The notes under the pieces are model-generated. The model saw only the letters and a program-made list of their open reading frames with translations. It made no database searches and had not been told where the DNA came from. DNA of 64,000 nucleotides, taken from contig NZ_LZIC01000059.1 of the NCBI RefSeq assembly GCF_001667185.1, positions 1 to 64,000 on the forward strand, in the 5' to 3' direction. This DNA comes from Mycobacterium sp. 852002-50816_SCH5313054-b (GTDB lineage: Bacteria > Actinomycetota > Actinomycetes > Mycobacteriales > Mycobacteriaceae). The translations under genes were made by a program, and so were the position numbers. The number at the start of each line of letters is the position of its first letter. Within the stretch, counting starts at the first letter, position 1. Of this stretch, positions 8,302-17,936 are shown piece after piece.

Positions 8302-9387
8302 TCAGTAAGGCCGAACGCCTTCTGGCATCACGTATTCCGAGATCGGCGCCGAGACGCCGTTGACCGTTGTCCCGCCGTTGATGATGCCCGGCGCCATTTC
8401 CAGCATGTTGTGCGGGAACCGGGATTTCGGCTTGGTCAGCGCGTCGAGCCGGGCCAGTTCGTCGGCGCTGAGGCTCACCTCGACGGCGCGGACGTTGTCG
8501 TCCAATTGCGAGAGCCTGCGCGCCCCGATGATGACGGACGAGACGGCTGCCTGCGCGTGTACCCAGGCCAGCGCGACACTGGCGACGGTCTTCTGGTGGG
8601 CCTTGGCGATGTTCTCGAGTTCGTCGATCAGCGCGTAGGTCTTGTCGTTGAGGAACGCGTTGACCATCGCGCCGCGGTCGGCGTTGTGCCGGCCCGCATC
8701 GGCGCGGGTGTACTTTCCGCTGAGCACGCCGCCCTTCAGTGGCGACCACGGTGTGATGCCGAGGCCGAATTCGGCGGCCATGGGAACGAGCTCCTGTTCG
8801 ACGTCGCGTTCCAGCAGCGAGTACTCGATCTGCAACCCGACGAACGCCGACCAGCCGCGGAAGCGTGCGATCAGGTTGGCTTCGGCGATCTTCCACGCCG
8901 GGACGTCCGAAACGCCGATGTAGCGCACCTTGCCCGCCCGAACGAGGTCGTCGAGCGCCGCCATCGTCTCCTCGATCGGGGTGTTCGCGTCCCACATATG
9001 CAGCCAGTACAGGTCGATGTAGTCGGTCTGCAGGCGCCGCAACGAGTTTTCGCACGCGTTTACCAACGATTTGCGGCCCGAGCCGCCACCGTTCGGATCT
9101 CCCGGATAGAGGTTGCCGCTGAATTTGGTCGCGATCACCAAGCGGTCGCGGCGCGCCGGGTGGCGCCCGAGGTGGTCACCGATGATCTTCTCGGAGTGGC
9201 TCCTGGTGTAGAAGTTTGCGGTGTCGATGAAGTTGCCGCCGAGTTCGGTGTATCGATCGATGATCTGTTGGGACTCTTCCACACTGGTGCCCCAGCCGAG
9301 GTCTTCGCCGAACGTCATCGCACCCAGGCACAGGGGACTGACGCGCAAGCCGGAGCGTCCGAGTGTCACATATTGGTCCAGAGGCAT
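8302..9387 (-). CDS. Aldo/keto reductase
   Basis: A 361-residue AKR of the Tas/YhdN type. The catalytic tetrad is visible as Asp55, Tyr60, Lys88 and His130 (ANFYTRS, IATKFSG, LYWLHMWD). It reduces aldehydes or ketones with NADPH. I chose the ATG at 9387 (MPLDQYVTLGRSGL), where family homology begins; an in-frame ATG at 9432 would add 15 residues that look non-coding and cross the promoter. It is divergent from a MarR-type gene, which is the obvious candidate regulator. Confidence 0.92.
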   Translation of the reverse strand: MPLDQYVTLGRSGLRVSPLCLGAMTFGEDLGWGTSVEESQQIIDRYTELGGNFIDTANFYTRSHSEKIIGDHLGRHPARRDRLVIATKFSGNLYPGDPNGGGSGRKSLVNACENSLRRLQTDYIDLYWLHMWDANTPIEETMAALDDLVRAGKVRYIGVSDVPAWKIAEANLIARFRGWSAFVGLQIEYSLLERDVEQELVPMAAEFGLGITPWSPLKGGVLSGKYTRADAGRHNADRGAMVNAFLNDKTYALIDELENIAKAHQKTVASVALAWVHAQAAVSSVIIGARRLSQLDDNVRAVEVSLSADELARLDALTKPKSRFPHNMLEMAPGIINGGTTVNGVSAPISEYVMPEGVRPY

Positions 9388-9436
9388 AGCGGCCGCTTTC
9401 TGGTAGATTGTTCGATTATGCGTTTGTTCCATTCTA

Positions 9437-9455
9437 AACTAGTTCACGACTGAAC
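9437..9455. promoter_or_regulatory. Candidate MarR operator in the AKR-MarR divergent region
   Basis: The 82-bp divergent gap 9388-9469 contains AACTAGTT (9437-9444), a perfect 8-bp palindrome, overlapping GTTCA-CGAC-TGAAC (9442-9455), an inverted repeat with 5-bp arms. The stretch is markedly AT-richer than its surroundings. Both features fit a MarR dimer site controlling the two divergent genes. Confidence 0.4.
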
Positions 9456-9469
9456 GACCTCGCAAGTCG

Positions 9470-9877
9470 ATGTCAGCGGTCGATGCGGCCAAGGTCTGGT
9501 CGTTGAACTACCGGGTGTTGGTTTCGGTCATCGCTTGCGCCGAGGCCGATATCAGCGCGCTCGGGCTCGAGTCCAAGGAGCTGTTCCTGCTCGCCGAGAT
9601 CGACGAGCATCCCTACCCCGCCGAATTGGCGGCGACGCTCAGCATGCCCAAGGCGACGGTGACGGTCTACCTCAAGCGGCTTGAAGCCGCGGGGTTTGTG
9701 CGTCGTGAAATCGACCCCGCCGATCTGCGGCGACATCGACTTCTGCTCACCCCGGCCGGGCGCAAAGTCGCCGCCGCCGGCCTCGCGCTGCTGTCGGAAG
9801 AATTCAACAAGCGTCTCGGGCGTCTCACCGCCGCGCAGCAGAAAGAGCTGAAAAGCCTGCTGGAGCGAATCGTCTGA
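9470..9877 (+). CDS. MarR-family transcriptional regulator
   Basis: A 135-residue protein with the winged-helix pattern YPAELAATLSMPKATVTVYLKRLEAAGFVRREIDPADLRRHRLLLTPAGR at about 44-94, including the wing D-P-A-D-x-R-R. It should bind DNA as a dimer and release it on binding a small phenolic or electrophilic ligand. It is divergent from the aldo/keto reductase at 8302-9387, a common pairing for sensing the reductase substrate. purD follows 24 nt later from its own promoter, so it need not be in the same unit. Confidence 0.9.
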   Translation: MSAVDAAKVWSLNYRVLVSVIACAEADISALGLESKELFLLAEIDEHPYPAELAATLSMPKATVTVYLKRLEAAGFVRREIDPADLRRHRLLLTPAGRKVAAAGLALLSEEFNKRLGRLTAAQQKELKSLLERIV

Positions 9878-9887
9878 ACGCCTGAGC

Positions 9888-9893
9888 TAGTCT
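9888..9893 (+). promoter_or_regulatory. -10 element TAGTCT for a leaderless purD message
   Basis: TAGTCT ends 8 nt before the purD GTG at 9902, with no ribosome-binding site in between. A transcript starting at or next to the GTG would be leaderless, which is common in mycobacteria. Confidence 0.55.
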
Positions 9894-9901
9894 GACGTGT
9901 C

Positions 9902-11170
9902 GTGCGCGTCCTGGTGATCGGCTCCGGTGCCCGTGAGCATGCGTTGCTGCTGGCGTTCCGCAAGGATCCGCAGGTCACGGGGCTGGCCATCGCTCCGGGC
10001 AACGCCGGCACCGCCCGCCTGGCCGAGCAGCACGACGTCGACATCGCCTCGGGCGAAGCGGTGGTCGCGTTGGCGCGCGAGGTCCGGGCCGACCTCGTGG
10101 TCATCGGACCCGAGGTGCCGCTGGTGTTAGGCGTGGCCGACGCCGTGCGCGCCGCGGGGATCGTCTGCTTCGGGCCCGGCAAGGACGCCGCCCGCATCGA
10201 GGGCTCCAAGGCGTTCGCCAAAGACGTCATGGCCGCGGCTGGCGTGCGAACCGCCGCGAGCGAAATCGTCGACAGCCCGGCACGTTTGGACGCGGCCCTG
10301 GACCGCTTCGGCCCGCCGGCCGGTGACCCGGCGTGGGTGGTGAAGGACGACGCCCTGGCCGCCGGCAAGGGCGTGGTGGTGACCCCCGATCGCGACGTGG
10401 CGCGCGCCCACGCCGCCAGCCTGCTCGAGGCGGGTCACCCGGTGCTGCTGGAGTCTTTCCTCGACGGCCCCGAGGTGTCATTGTTCTGCGTCGTCGACGG
10501 CGCCACCGTGGTGCCGTTGCTACCGGCGCAGGACTTCAAGCGGGTCGGCGACGGCGACACCGGGCCCAACACCGGCGGCATGGGTGCCTACGCGCCGCTC
10601 ACGTGGCTGCCCGAGGAGGTGTACCGGGAAATCGTCAGCCGGATCGTCCAACCGGTTGCGGCCGAACTGGTTCAGCGCGGATGCCCGTTCAGCGGCTTGC
10701 TCTACGTCGGTCTGGCGATCACCGCGAAGGGGCCCGCCGTGGTCGAATTCAATTGCCGCTTCGGTGATCCCGAGACGCAGGCCGTGTTGGCCCTGCTCGA
10801 GTCGCCGCTTGGCCAGTTGCTCTATGCCGCGAGCACCGGCACGCTGGCCGATTTCGGTGGGTTGCGCTGGAGCGAAGGTGCCGCGGTGACGGTGGTGTTG
10901 GCGGCCGAAAACTATCCCGGACGACCGCGGGTCGGAGACGTCGTCGTCGGCGCGGAAGCCGACGGCGTGCTGCACGCCGGAACCGCGCGGCGCGACGACG
11001 GGGCGATCGTCTCGTCGGGCGGCCGCGTGCTGTCCGTGGTGGGCACCGGGGCGGACCTGTCCGCTGCCCGCGCGAACGCGTACGACATCCTGAGTTCGAT
11101 TCGATTGCCCGGCAGCCACTTCCGCAGCGACATCGCCCTCGCCGCGGCGGAGGGCAAGGTCAGCGTCTAA
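9902..11170 (+). CDS. purD: Phosphoribosylamine-glycine ligase (GARS)
   Basis: A 422-residue PurD that makes glycinamide ribonucleotide from phosphoribosylamine, glycine and ATP, step two of purine synthesis. The N-terminal [13 protein letters not shown], the ATP-grasp features [36 protein letters not shown] and [12 protein letters not shown] are all present in order. It starts with GTG directly after a TANNNT box, as do purB, purC, purL and purM here. Its stop overlaps the stop of the convergent ggtA by 4 nt, so the two genes share their ends without room for a separate terminator. Confidence 0.97.
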   Translation: MRVLVIGSGAREHALLLAFRKDPQVTGLAIAPGNAGTARLAEQHDVDIASGEAVVALAREVRADLVVIGPEVPLVLGVADAVRAAGIVCFGPGKDAARIEGSKAFAKDVMAAAGVRTAASEIVDSPARLDAALDRFGPPAGDPAWVVKDDALAAGKGVVVTPDRDVARAHAASLLEAGHPVLLESFLDGPEVSLFCVVDGATVVPLLPAQDFKRVGDGDTGPNTGGMGAYAPLTWLPEEVYREIVSRIVQPVAAELVQRGCPFSGLLYVGLAITAKGPAVVEFNCRFGDPETQAVLALLESPLGQLLYAASTGTLADFGGLRWSEGAAVTVVLAAENYPGRPRVGDVVVGAEADGVLHAGTARRDDGAIVSSGGRVLSVVGTGADLSAARANAYDILSSIRLPGSHFRSDIALAAAEGKVSV

Positions 11171-12750
11171 AAGCCTGCGGCTTGCCCGTCGCGGCGTGGA
11201 TCGCTCACCGCCAGGTACCCGTCGTCGAGGCGCCAGATCGCCTGGCAGCTGCCGAATTGGTTGTAGTCGTCCACGGCTACCAAATCGTGGCCGCGCCGCC
11301 GGAGTTCGTCGAGCGTCGACCCCGGGAAACCCCGTTCGCAGCTGACCTGCGTGCCCTGCACCCACCGGAACCGCGGTCCGTCGCACGCCGCCTGCGGATT
11401 CTGCCCGTGGTCGGCGATGCGGACCATCACCTGGACATGCCCCTGCGGCTGCATCGTGCCGCCCATCACCCCGAAGCTCATCACCGGGGCCCCGTCCTTG
11501 GTGACGAACCCCGGGATGATGGTGTGGTAGGGGCGCTTGCCGGGCCCGACCCGGTTCGGATGTCCCTCGGCCACAGCGAAATCCGCGCCTCGATTCTGCA
11601 GCGACACTCCGGTGCCCGGCACCACCACGCCGGAGCCGAAGCCCATGTAGTTGGACTGGATCATCGACACCATGGCCCCGGCGGCGTCGGCCGCGGTCAG
11701 ATAGACGGTGCCCCCGCGCGGTGTGCCCGCGGACGCCGGCCTGGCCCGGGTCCGATCGATCAGTGCGGCGCGCTGCCGCAGGTATTCCTTGTCCAGCAGG
11801 TGATCCGGAGCCAGCGCCATGTGATCGATGTCGGCGACGTGGGCCTGCGCGTCGGCGAATGCCAGCTTCACGGCCTCGATCTGCAGGTGCACGCTGTCGG
11901 CCGAATCGGCCGGCCACGAGGACATGTCGAAGTGTTCCAGGATCCCCAGCGCGATGAGTGCCACGATCCCCTGACCGTTGGGCGGTATCTCGTGCACCGT
12001 GTACTCGCGGTAGGCCGCATCGATCGTGCCCACCCAATCGGCGCGGTGCGCGGCGAGGTCGCCGGCGCGCATCGCCCCGCCATTGGCCAGCGCGTGCGCC
12101 TCGAGTTTGGCGGCCACGTCGCCGCGGTAGAACGCCTCCCCGTTGGTCGCGGCGATCCGCTCGAGCGTGGCCGCGTGAGCGGGAAACCTGAAGGTTTCAC
12201 CGGGTTTCGGCGCGCGCCCGCCGGGCAGGAACGCCTCGGCGAAGCCCGGCTGGTCTCCGAACAGCGGCACCTGGGCGGCCCATTGCTCCGCGACGGTCGG
12301 CGACACCAGAAAGCCGTTGCGGCCGTATGAGATAGCGGGCTCGAACAGCCTCTCGAACGAGAGCTTGCCGAACTTGGCGTGCAGCTCCGCCCACGCCGAC
12401 ACCGCGCCGGGTACGGTCACCGAGTTCCAGCCGAGCGCGGGAACGGCGTTGCCGCCGAAATACTCCGGCGTCCAGGCCGCGGGGGAGCGGCCGGAGGCGT
12501 TCAGGCCGTGCAGGCGCCGGCCGTCCCAGACGATGGCGAATGCGTCCGACCCGATGCCGTTGGAGACCGGCTCGACCACGGTCAGGGTGATGGCGGTGGC
12601 GATCGCCGCGTCCACGGCGCTGCCCCCCTCGGCGAGCATGCGCAGACCCGCCTGGGCGGCAAGGGGCTGCGAGGTGCACACGGCGTTGGCCGCCAAGACG
12701 GGCTTTCGCGGCCAGGCATAGGGGAAGCTCCAACCGAACGGTGTGGTCAC
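11167..12750 (-). CDS. ggtA: Gamma-glutamyltranspeptidase-family protein
   Basis: A 527-residue Ntn-hydrolase precursor (Rv0773c-like). The autoprocessing/nucleophile Thr is Thr348 in [15 protein letters not shown]; cleavage before it would give large and small subunits. NGIGSDAF and PPNGQG of the large subunit and [12 protein letters not shown] of the small one are typical. The family moves or hydrolyses gamma-glutamyl groups of glutathione-like compounds; mycobacteria lack glutathione, so the substrate is open. No signal peptide is evident. The GTG start at 12750 follows TACGCT by 7 nt, inside a palindrome at 12753-12814, and a GGAG also precedes it. Confidence 0.92.
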   Translation of the reverse strand: MTTPFGWSFPYAWPRKPVLAANAVCTSQPLAAQAGLRMLAEGGSAVDAAIATAITLTVVEPVSNGIGSDAFAIVWDGRRLHGLNASGRSPAAWTPEYFGGNAVPALGWNSVTVPGAVSAWAELHAKFGKLSFERLFEPAISYGRNGFLVSPTVAEQWAAQVPLFGDQPGFAEAFLPGGRAPKPGETFRFPAHAATLERIAATNGEAFYRGDVAAKLEAHALANGGAMRAGDLAAHRADWVGTIDAAYREYTVHEIPPNGQGIVALIALGILEHFDMSSWPADSADSVHLQIEAVKLAFADAQAHVADIDHMALAPDHLLDKEYLRQRAALIDRTRARPASAGTPRGGTVYLTAADAAGAMVSMIQSNYMGFGSGVVVPGTGVSLQNRGADFAVAEGHPNRVGPGKRPYHTIIPGFVTKDGAPVMSFGVMGGTMQPQGHVQVMVRIADHGQNPQAACDGPRFRWVQGTQVSCERGFPGSTLDELRRRGHDLVAVDDYNQFGSCQAIWRLDDGYLAVSDPRRDGQAAGF

Positions 12751-12752
12751 CT

Positions 12753-12814
12753 CCGCGAGCGTAACGCTGCTGCGATTTTCGGCCCGATTTTTCGCAGTGT
12801 GGTTACGCTCGCGG
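12753..12814. repeat. Palindrome between the esterase and ggtA (terminator overlapping ggtA promoter)
   Basis: Perfect 13-bp arms with core GCGAGCGTAAC lie at 12753-12765 and 12802-12814; an inner CTGCGA/TCGCAG pair extends the stem. It follows the esterase stop by 9 bp and ends 3 bp before the ggtA start, both genes reading left. The ggtA-proximal arm carries the TACGCT box for ggtA, so one element may end the esterase message and hold the ggtA promoter. Confidence 0.6.
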
Positions 12815-12822
12815 CCCTAGGC

Positions 12823-13737
12823 CTAGGCGGTCAGCAGCGGCGCCAGCCACGTCAGCTCGGCCGGCAGTTGCGAGCTCCAGAACTCCGGGTTGTGCCCGCC
12901 GGGCGAGAACCCGCCCGCGGGCGGGTTGGGCAGTTGCGCGATGAACTGTTTCGTCGCTCCGTAGAACGGGTCGCTGTCGCCGCAATCCACCCGGATCGGT
13001 ATCGAGGCCAGCGCCGGCATTCCGAACACCGAGTTCGCCGCGAAGTCGTCCGGTCCGTCGAACGCGCCGGGCGCGGCCGCCCCGGACGACATCCACAGCG
13101 CCGGGCTCACCGCGCAGATCGCGGCGGTGCGCGCGGGCCCGAGCCGCCCGCCCAGCAGCAGCGCGCCGTAGCCGCCCATCGACCAGCCCAGGAACGCGAC
13201 CCGCGAGGTGTCCAGGTCCTGGCCGCCCAGCATCGGGATCAGCTCGTTCAGCACCATGGCCCCGGCGTCCTCGCCCGACACCCGCTTGTGCCAATAACCG
13301 CCGCCACCGTCGACGGCGACCACCGCGAACGGCGGCAGTCCGGCATTGACGGCCTGGGCCAGCCCCTGCTCGACGCCGCCGGCCATCACGGTGGCCGCAT
13401 CGCTGCCCTTCCCGTGCAGCGCGATCACCGGTCGCAGCGCCTTGGTCTGCCCCGGCGGACGGGCGATCGCCCAGTTGGTGTTGATGCCGCCACGCGCCGC
13501 CGAAACGAAGGAGCCCGTCACCATGGTCGGTGCAGGCGAGGCCGGTGCCGCCGGTTCAAGGGGCACGCTGGGGGGCGGAGCTAAGGGCGCCTGGGTGTTG
13601 GCCGCCGACACCGGCGCGGCGTGAGATGTTCGGGGCTCTAACAGGATGTCGAGGGCGTACGCGCCGGCGGCGCCGACGGCCGCGCTGGCGCCGAGACCGA
13701 GCAGGGCGCGACGGCTCAACTCGGGCATGCGGGCCAT
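12823..13737 (-). CDS. Exported alpha/beta-hydrolase (esterase), Tat-type signal
   Basis: A 304-residue secreted esterase of the antigen-85/esterase-D fold (Rv0774c-like). The N-terminus MARMPELSRRALLGLGASA has a twin-arginine motif and a hydrophobic core, then a Pro/Ala-rich linker (residues 41-72). The nucleophile is Ser186 in GWSMGGYG; Asp253 or Asp255 and His282 (PGGHNPEFW) complete the triad. It probably hydrolyses short acyl or lipid esters in the cell envelope. The start could also be the ATG 3 nt upstream or at 13728. It is divergent from a TetR gene with a 64-bp gap. Confidence 0.9.
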   Translation of the reverse strand: MARMPELSRRALLGLGASAAVGAAGAYALDILLEPRTSHAAPVSAANTQAPLAPPPSVPLEPAAPASPAPTMVTGSFVSAARGGINTNWAIARPPGQTKALRPVIALHGKGSDAATVMAGGVEQGLAQAVNAGLPPFAVVAVDGGGGYWHKRVSGEDAGAMVLNELIPMLGGQDLDTSRVAFLGWSMGGYGALLLGGRLGPARTAAICAVSPALWMSSGAAAPGAFDGPDDFAANSVFGMPALASIPIRVDCGDSDPFYGATKQFIAQLPNPPAGGFSPGGHNPEFWSSQLPAELTWLAPLLTA

Positions 13738-13801
13738 CATGCCACGGCCGTTTGGCCAAAATGGCAATGGAGTACCACTTTTGCTGGCACCATGGCTACT
13801 C

Positions 13802-14419
13802 GTGACTGCAGCAGTTACTCCAAAGGGAGAACGTCGACGGTATGCGCTCGTGAGCGCCGCCGCCGAGCTGCTTGCCGAGGGCGGGTTCGAAGCGGTGCGC
13901 CACCGGGCGGTCGCCCGGCGGGCGGGCCTGCCGCTGGCCTCGACCACCTACTACTTCTCGTCGCTGGACGATTTGATCGCGCGAGCCGTCGAACACATCG
14001 GGATGATCGAGATTGCCCAGCTGCGGTCGCGGGTCAACGCGTTGTCCCGGCGGCGCCGCGGACCGGAGACCACCGCCGAGGTGCTGGTCGACCTGCTGGT
14101 GGGGGACCTGTCGGATCCGGCGCTCACCGAGCAGCTGATCTCCCGTTACGAGCGGCACATCGCCTGCACCCGGTTGCCCGCCTTGCGCGAGACGATGCGT
14201 CGCAGCCTGCGCCAGCGCGCCGAGGCCGTCGCCGAGGCCCTCGAACGATCCGGCCGATCCGTGCGGATCGAGCTGGTCTGCACGCTGATCTGCGCGGTCG
14301 ACGGTTGCGTGGTCTCCGCGCTGGTCGAGGGCGGGGACCCCGCGGCGGCCGCGTTGGGCACGGTGGTCGAGCTCATCGACGTGCTTGCGCCCATCGACCC
14401 GCGGCCGGTGCAGATCTGA
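13802..14419 (+). CDS. TetR-family regulator (Rv0775-like)
   Basis: A 205-residue TetR protein starting at GTG 13802 (VTAAVTPKGERRRYALV). The helix-turn-helix is VRHRAVARRAGLPLASTTYYFSSLDDL near residues 32-62. Upstream in-frame codons cross the esterase promoter and were rejected. It faces away from the exported esterase and is its likely regulator. The ligand is unknown. The gene ends 4 bp before the stop of the convergent DUF429 gene. Confidence 0.88.
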   Translation: MTAAVTPKGERRRYALVSAAAELLAEGGFEAVRHRAVARRAGLPLASTTYYFSSLDDLIARAVEHIGMIEIAQLRSRVNALSRRRRGPETTAEVLVDLLVGDLSDPALTEQLISRYERHIACTRLPALRETMRRSLRQRAEAVAEALERSGRSVRIELVCTLICAVDGCVVSALVEGGDPAAAALGTVVELIDVLAPIDPRPVQI

Positions 14420-14423
14420 ACCG

Positions 14424-15164
14424 CTAGGGCCGGTACGGCGACGGCGTCACGATGTATCCGGTGGCGAAGTCGCCATAGATCGTGACGGCGGCCGGGCAGC
14501 GCTGGGCGTACAGCGCCACATAGGCGCAGACGACGGCATCGACCGGATCTTCGGCGCGGCGCAGCTCGCTCTTGCGTTGCACCGTGACGACCTGCCGGCG
14601 CAGCTCCGCCCAGCCGTCGTGGCCCGCGACCCGCAGCGGGACCGCGGCATCGGCGAGCTTTTCGACGCCGTCCATCAGCAGCAAGAGCTGGGACTTGAGC
14701 CCATCGACGGTGCGGCCGGGCTTCGCCTTGTATTTCAGCGTCCGCTCCAATCGAAACAGCGCGACGGTTGCCGCATGCGGGTAGACCTCGATGGCGCGGC
14801 GGCCGGCCGGTGATCGCGGATCCAGGTCGAGGCCCAGCGCCGCGGCCAGCCGGCCCCCGCGGGGGCCGTCGGCGAATTCGGGTTTTCCGGTGTTGCAGGG
14901 GTGCGCGCCGGCCTCGAACCGGCGGAAGTCCCGGTTGAGGGCCGCCTCGGCGGGCCGCTGGCCGGTCGGGTTGGTCACCACCAGCGGCGCGTCGAAGGCG
15001 ACGAGGCACTCGTCGCGAACGTAGGGCGACAGGGCGGCCAGCACCGCCGCGTCATCGCGCACGGCGCACACGTGCACCAGGCGGCCGCCGTCGTCGACCA
15101 CCGCGACGCCGGTGGGGTTGCGACCGGCCCACGCCAGGTCAACGCCGGCGAAGTACACCGCCAC
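14424..15164 (-). CDS. DUF429 family protein (Rv0776c-like)
   Basis: A protein of about 246 residues with the DUF429 layout: GVDLAWAGRNPTGVAVVDD at the N-terminus, VAFDAPLVVTNPTGQRPAE, YPHAATVALF, and EDPVDAVVCAYVA with its acidic pair near the C-terminus. The fold is RNase H-like; the acidic residues suggest a nuclease-type metal site, but no function is known. The start is GTG at 15164 or 15158; an in-frame extension to 15335 would run over the purB promoter and has no homology-like sequence. It is divergent from purB. Confidence 0.78.
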   Translation of the reverse strand: MAVYFAGVDLAWAGRNPTGVAVVDDGGRLVHVCAVRDDAAVLAALSPYVRDECLVAFDAPLVVTNPTGQRPAEAALNRDFRRFEAGAHPCNTGKPEFADGPRGGRLAAALGLDLDPRSPAGRRAIEVYPHAATVALFRLERTLKYKAKPGRTVDGLKSQLLLLMDGVEKLADAAVPLRVAGHDGWAELRRQVVTVQRKSELRRAEDPVDAVVCAYVALYAQRCPAAVTIYGDFATGYIVTPSPYRP

Positions 15165-15247
15165 ATTGTGCCGCGAGAGTGCAGTTACCGGCGTCGCCAC
15201 TCGGCGGATGCGTTGCCAGTCGCACTTTGGCGGCGCCGGGCGAACCG

Positions 15248-15253
15248 TAAGCT
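15248..15253 (+). promoter_or_regulatory. -10 element TAAGCT for a leaderless purB message
   Basis: TAAGCT ends 8 nt before the purB GTG at 15262 and no ribosome-binding site lies between them. This matches the arrangement at purD, purC, purL and purM. Confidence 0.55.
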
Positions 15254-15261
15254 GTGTGCTT

Positions 15262-16680
15262 GTGAGCATTCCGAACGTCCTGGCCGCCCGGTACGCCAGC
15301 GCGGAAATGGTCGCGATTTGGTCGCCGGAGGCCAAGGTCGTCGCGGAGCGGCGGCTGTGGCTGGCCGTGTTGCGGGCCCAGGCCGAGCTGGGAGTGGACG
15401 TTCCCCCCGATGCGGTCGCCGATTACGAACGGGTGCTCGACGACGTCGACCTGGCCTCGATCGCGAACCGCGAACGGGCGCTGCGCCACGACGTCAAGGC
15501 CCGCATCGAGGAATTCAACGCGCTCGCCGGTCACGAGCATGTGCACAAGGGAATGACCAGCCGCGACCTCACCGAGAACGTGGAGCAACTGCAGATCCGG
15601 CGGTCGCTGGAACTGGTTTTCTCCCACGGCATTGCGGTCGTCGCGCGGCTCGTCGAGCGCGCGGTGTCCTATCGCGATCTGGTGATGGCCGGACGCAGCC
15701 ACAACGTCGCCGCGCAGGCCACCACGTTGGGCAAGCGGTTCGCCTCGGCGGCCCAGGAGACGCTGATCGCGTTGACCAGGTTGGGGGAGCTGATCGACCG
15801 CTATCCGCTGCGGGGGATCAAGGGCCCGATGGGCACCGCACAGGACATGCTGGACCTACTGGACGGCGACGTCGCCAAGTTGTCCGAACTCGAGCGACGC
15901 ATCGCCGATTTTTTGGGCTTCGCAACGGTTTTGACCAGCGTCGGCCAGGTGTACCCGCGCTCGCTGGACCACGACGTGATCTCGGCGCTGGTGCAGCTCG
16001 GCGCCGGGCCGTCGTCGATGGCCCACACCATCCGGCTGATGGCCGGGCACGAACTCGTCACCGAGGGTTTCGCGCCGGGGCAGGTGGGTTCGTCGGCGAT
16101 GCCGCACAAGATGAACACCCGCAGTTGCGAACGGGTCAACGGCCTGCAGGTGGTGCTGCGCGGCTACGCCTCGATGGCCGCCGAGCTGGCCGGCGCGCAG
16201 TGGAACGAGGGCGACGTGTTCTGCTCCGTGGTGCGCCGAGTCGCGTTGCCGGACAGCTTCTTTGCCATCGACGGGCAGATCGAGACGTTCCTGACGGTGC
16301 TCGACGAGTTCGGTGCCTACCCGGCGGTGATCACCCGCGAGCTGGACCGCTACCTGCCGTTCCTGGCCACCACCAAGGTGCTGATCGCCGCGGTGCGCGC
16401 CGACATGGGTCGCGAGGCGGCGCATCACGTGATCTCCGAACACGCGGTCGCGACGGCGCTGGCCATGCGGGAACGCGGCGCCGAGCCCGACCTGCTCGAG
16501 CGGTTGGCCGCCGACGAGCGGCTGCCGCTGGACCGGGCGGCGCTGGACGCGGCGCTGGCCGACAAGAAGTCGTTCACCGGGGCGGCCGGTGACCAGGTGG
16601 ACGAAGTGGCCGCGATGGTGGACGCGCTGGTGAGCCGCTACCCGGACGCGGCGAAATACACCCCGGGTGCGATCCTGTGA
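15262..16680 (+). CDS. purB: Adenylosuccinate lyase
   Basis: A 472-residue PurB. It cleaves fumarate from SAICAR (purine step eight) and from adenylosuccinate in AMP synthesis. Visible are RHDVKA with His76, GRSHNVAAQ with His147, and the fumarase-superfamily signature [10 protein letters not shown] at 276-285 carrying the catalytic Ser loop. The start is GTG ([13 protein letters not shown]); the length then equals that of the M. tuberculosis enzyme. Its stop overlaps the cyp126 start (GTGA), so the P450 is co-translated with a purine gene, an arrangement also known from M. tuberculosis. Confidence 0.97.
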   Translation: MSIPNVLAARYASAEMVAIWSPEAKVVAERRLWLAVLRAQAELGVDVPPDAVADYERVLDDVDLASIANRERALRHDVKARIEEFNALAGHEHVHKGMTSRDLTENVEQLQIRRSLELVFSHGIAVVARLVERAVSYRDLVMAGRSHNVAAQATTLGKRFASAAQETLIALTRLGELIDRYPLRGIKGPMGTAQDMLDLLDGDVAKLSELERRIADFLGFATVLTSVGQVYPRSLDHDVISALVQLGAGPSSMAHTIRLMAGHELVTEGFAPGQVGSSAMPHKMNTRSCERVNGLQVVLRGYASMAAELAGAQWNEGDVFCSVVRRVALPDSFFAIDGQIETFLTVLDEFGAYPAVITRELDRYLPFLATTKVLIAAVRADMGREAAHHVISEHAVATALAMRERGAEPDLLERLAADERLPLDRAALDAALADKKSFTGAAGDQVDEVAAMVDALVSRYPDAAKYTPGAIL

Positions 16681-17936
16681 CGCTCGCCGCCGCGCTTTCG
16701 GGGATCGACTTCACCGATCTGGACAATTTCGCCAACGGATTTCCGCACGACCTGTTCGCCGTCCATCGGCGCGAGGCGCCGGTGTACTGGCACTCACCGA
16801 CCGACAACACCCCCGACGGCGAGGGCTTCTGGTCAGTCGCCACCTACGCGGAAACGCTTGCGGTGCTGAAAGATCCGGTGACCTTCTCCTCGGTCACCGG
16901 CGGCGAGCGTCCGTTCGGCGGCACGCTGTTGCAGGACCTGGCCATCGCGGGCCAGGTGCTCAACATGATGGACGACCCGCGGCACTCGCAGATCCGGCGC
17001 CTCGTCAGCTCCGGGCTGACGCCGCGGATGATCGGACTCGTCGAGGACGATCTGCGGTCCCGGGCCCGCCGGCTGCTGGACGCGGCGGTGCCGGGCGAGC
17101 CGTTCGACTTCCTGGTCGACATCGCCGCCGAACTGCCGATGCAGATGATCTGCATCCTGCTGGGAGTGCCGGAATCCGAACGGCATTGGCTGTTCCAGGC
17201 CATCGAGCCGCAGTTCGACTTCGGGGGGTCGCGCAAGGCCACACTATCGCAGCTCTCGCCGCGAACGTCGGTCGAAGAGGCCGGGTCCCGGATGTACGCG
17301 TATGGCCAGGAGCTGATCGCGTCGAAGCGGGCCAACCCGACCGATGACATGTTGTCGGTCGTCGCGAACGCCACGGTCGACGACGCGAAGGCGCCGGCCC
17401 TGTCCGATCTGGAGTTGTACCTGTTCTTCAGCCTGCTGTTCAGCGCCGGTGCGGAGACGACGCGCAACGCGGTCGCCGGCGGGCTCCTGGCCCTGGCCGA
17501 GCATCCGAACCAATTGCGTGCGCTGCGTTCGGATTTGACCCTGCTGCCGACGGCGGTCGAGGAGATGGTGCGCTGGACGTCGCCGTCGCCGTCGAAGCGC
17601 CGCACCGCCACGCGCGACATCGTCCTGGGCGGACAGTCGATTCGGGCAGGGCAGAAGGTCCAGATTTGGGAGGGTTCCGCCAACCGGGACGCCGACGTGT
17701 TCGACCGCCCCGACGACTTTGATATCGCCCGGAAACCCAACCCGCACTTGGGCTTCGGTCAGGGTGTGCACTATTGCCTGGGCGCCAACCTGGCCCGGCT
17801 GGAACTGCGGGTGCTGTTCGAGGAGCTGCTGACGCGCTTTACCGCCGTGCGGATCGCGCGGCCCGTCGAATGGACCCGCAGCAATCGCCACACCGGCATC
17901 CGGCACCTGGTCGTGGAGCTGATCGAGGGGCCGTGA
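16677..17936 (+). CDS. cyp126: Cytochrome P450 CYP126
   Basis: A 419-residue P450, the counterpart of Rv0778. The I-helix is [11 protein letters not shown] (257-262 AGAETT), ExxR is EMVR at 296-299, and the heme loop [10 protein letters not shown] places the ligand at Cys367. The substrate is not known. It is translationally coupled to purB by a 4-nt overlap and its own stop overlaps the next gene start in the same way, so purB, cyp126 and the transporter gene form one message. Confidence 0.95.
   Translation: MTLAAALSGIDFTDLDNFANGFPHDLFAVHRREAPVYWHSPTDNTPDGEGFWSVATYAETLAVLKDPVTFSSVTGGERPFGGTLLQDLAIAGQVLNMMDDPRHSQIRRLVSSGLTPRMIGLVEDDLRSRARRLLDAAVPGEPFDFLVDIAAELPMQMICILLGVPESERHWLFQAIEPQFDFGGSRKATLSQLSPRTSVEEAGSRMYAYGQELIASKRANPTDDMLSVVANATVDDAKAPALSDLELYLFFSLLFSAGAETTRNAVAGGLLALAEHPNQLRALRSDLTLLPTAVEEMVRWTSPSPSKRRTATRDIVLGGQSIRAGQKVQIWEGSANRDADVFDRPDDFDIARKPNPHLGFGQGVHYCLGANLARLELRVLFEELLTRFTAVRIARPVEWTRSNRHTGIRHLVVELIEGP

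Noticed and set aside
13738..13801. Possible TetR operator between the esterase and the Rv0775-like gene
   Set aside because: CCAAAA and TTTTGCTGG form only a weak, broken repeat, so I do not list it as a site.
15165..15261. Possible palindrome between the DUF429 gene and purB
   Set aside because: Several CGGCG-type repeats occur, but I could not find arms longer than chance for this base composition.
14901..16592. 563-codon plus-strand frame through purB
   Set aside because: It is the wrong frame of purB, extremely Arg/Gly-rich, with no domain; purB is certain.
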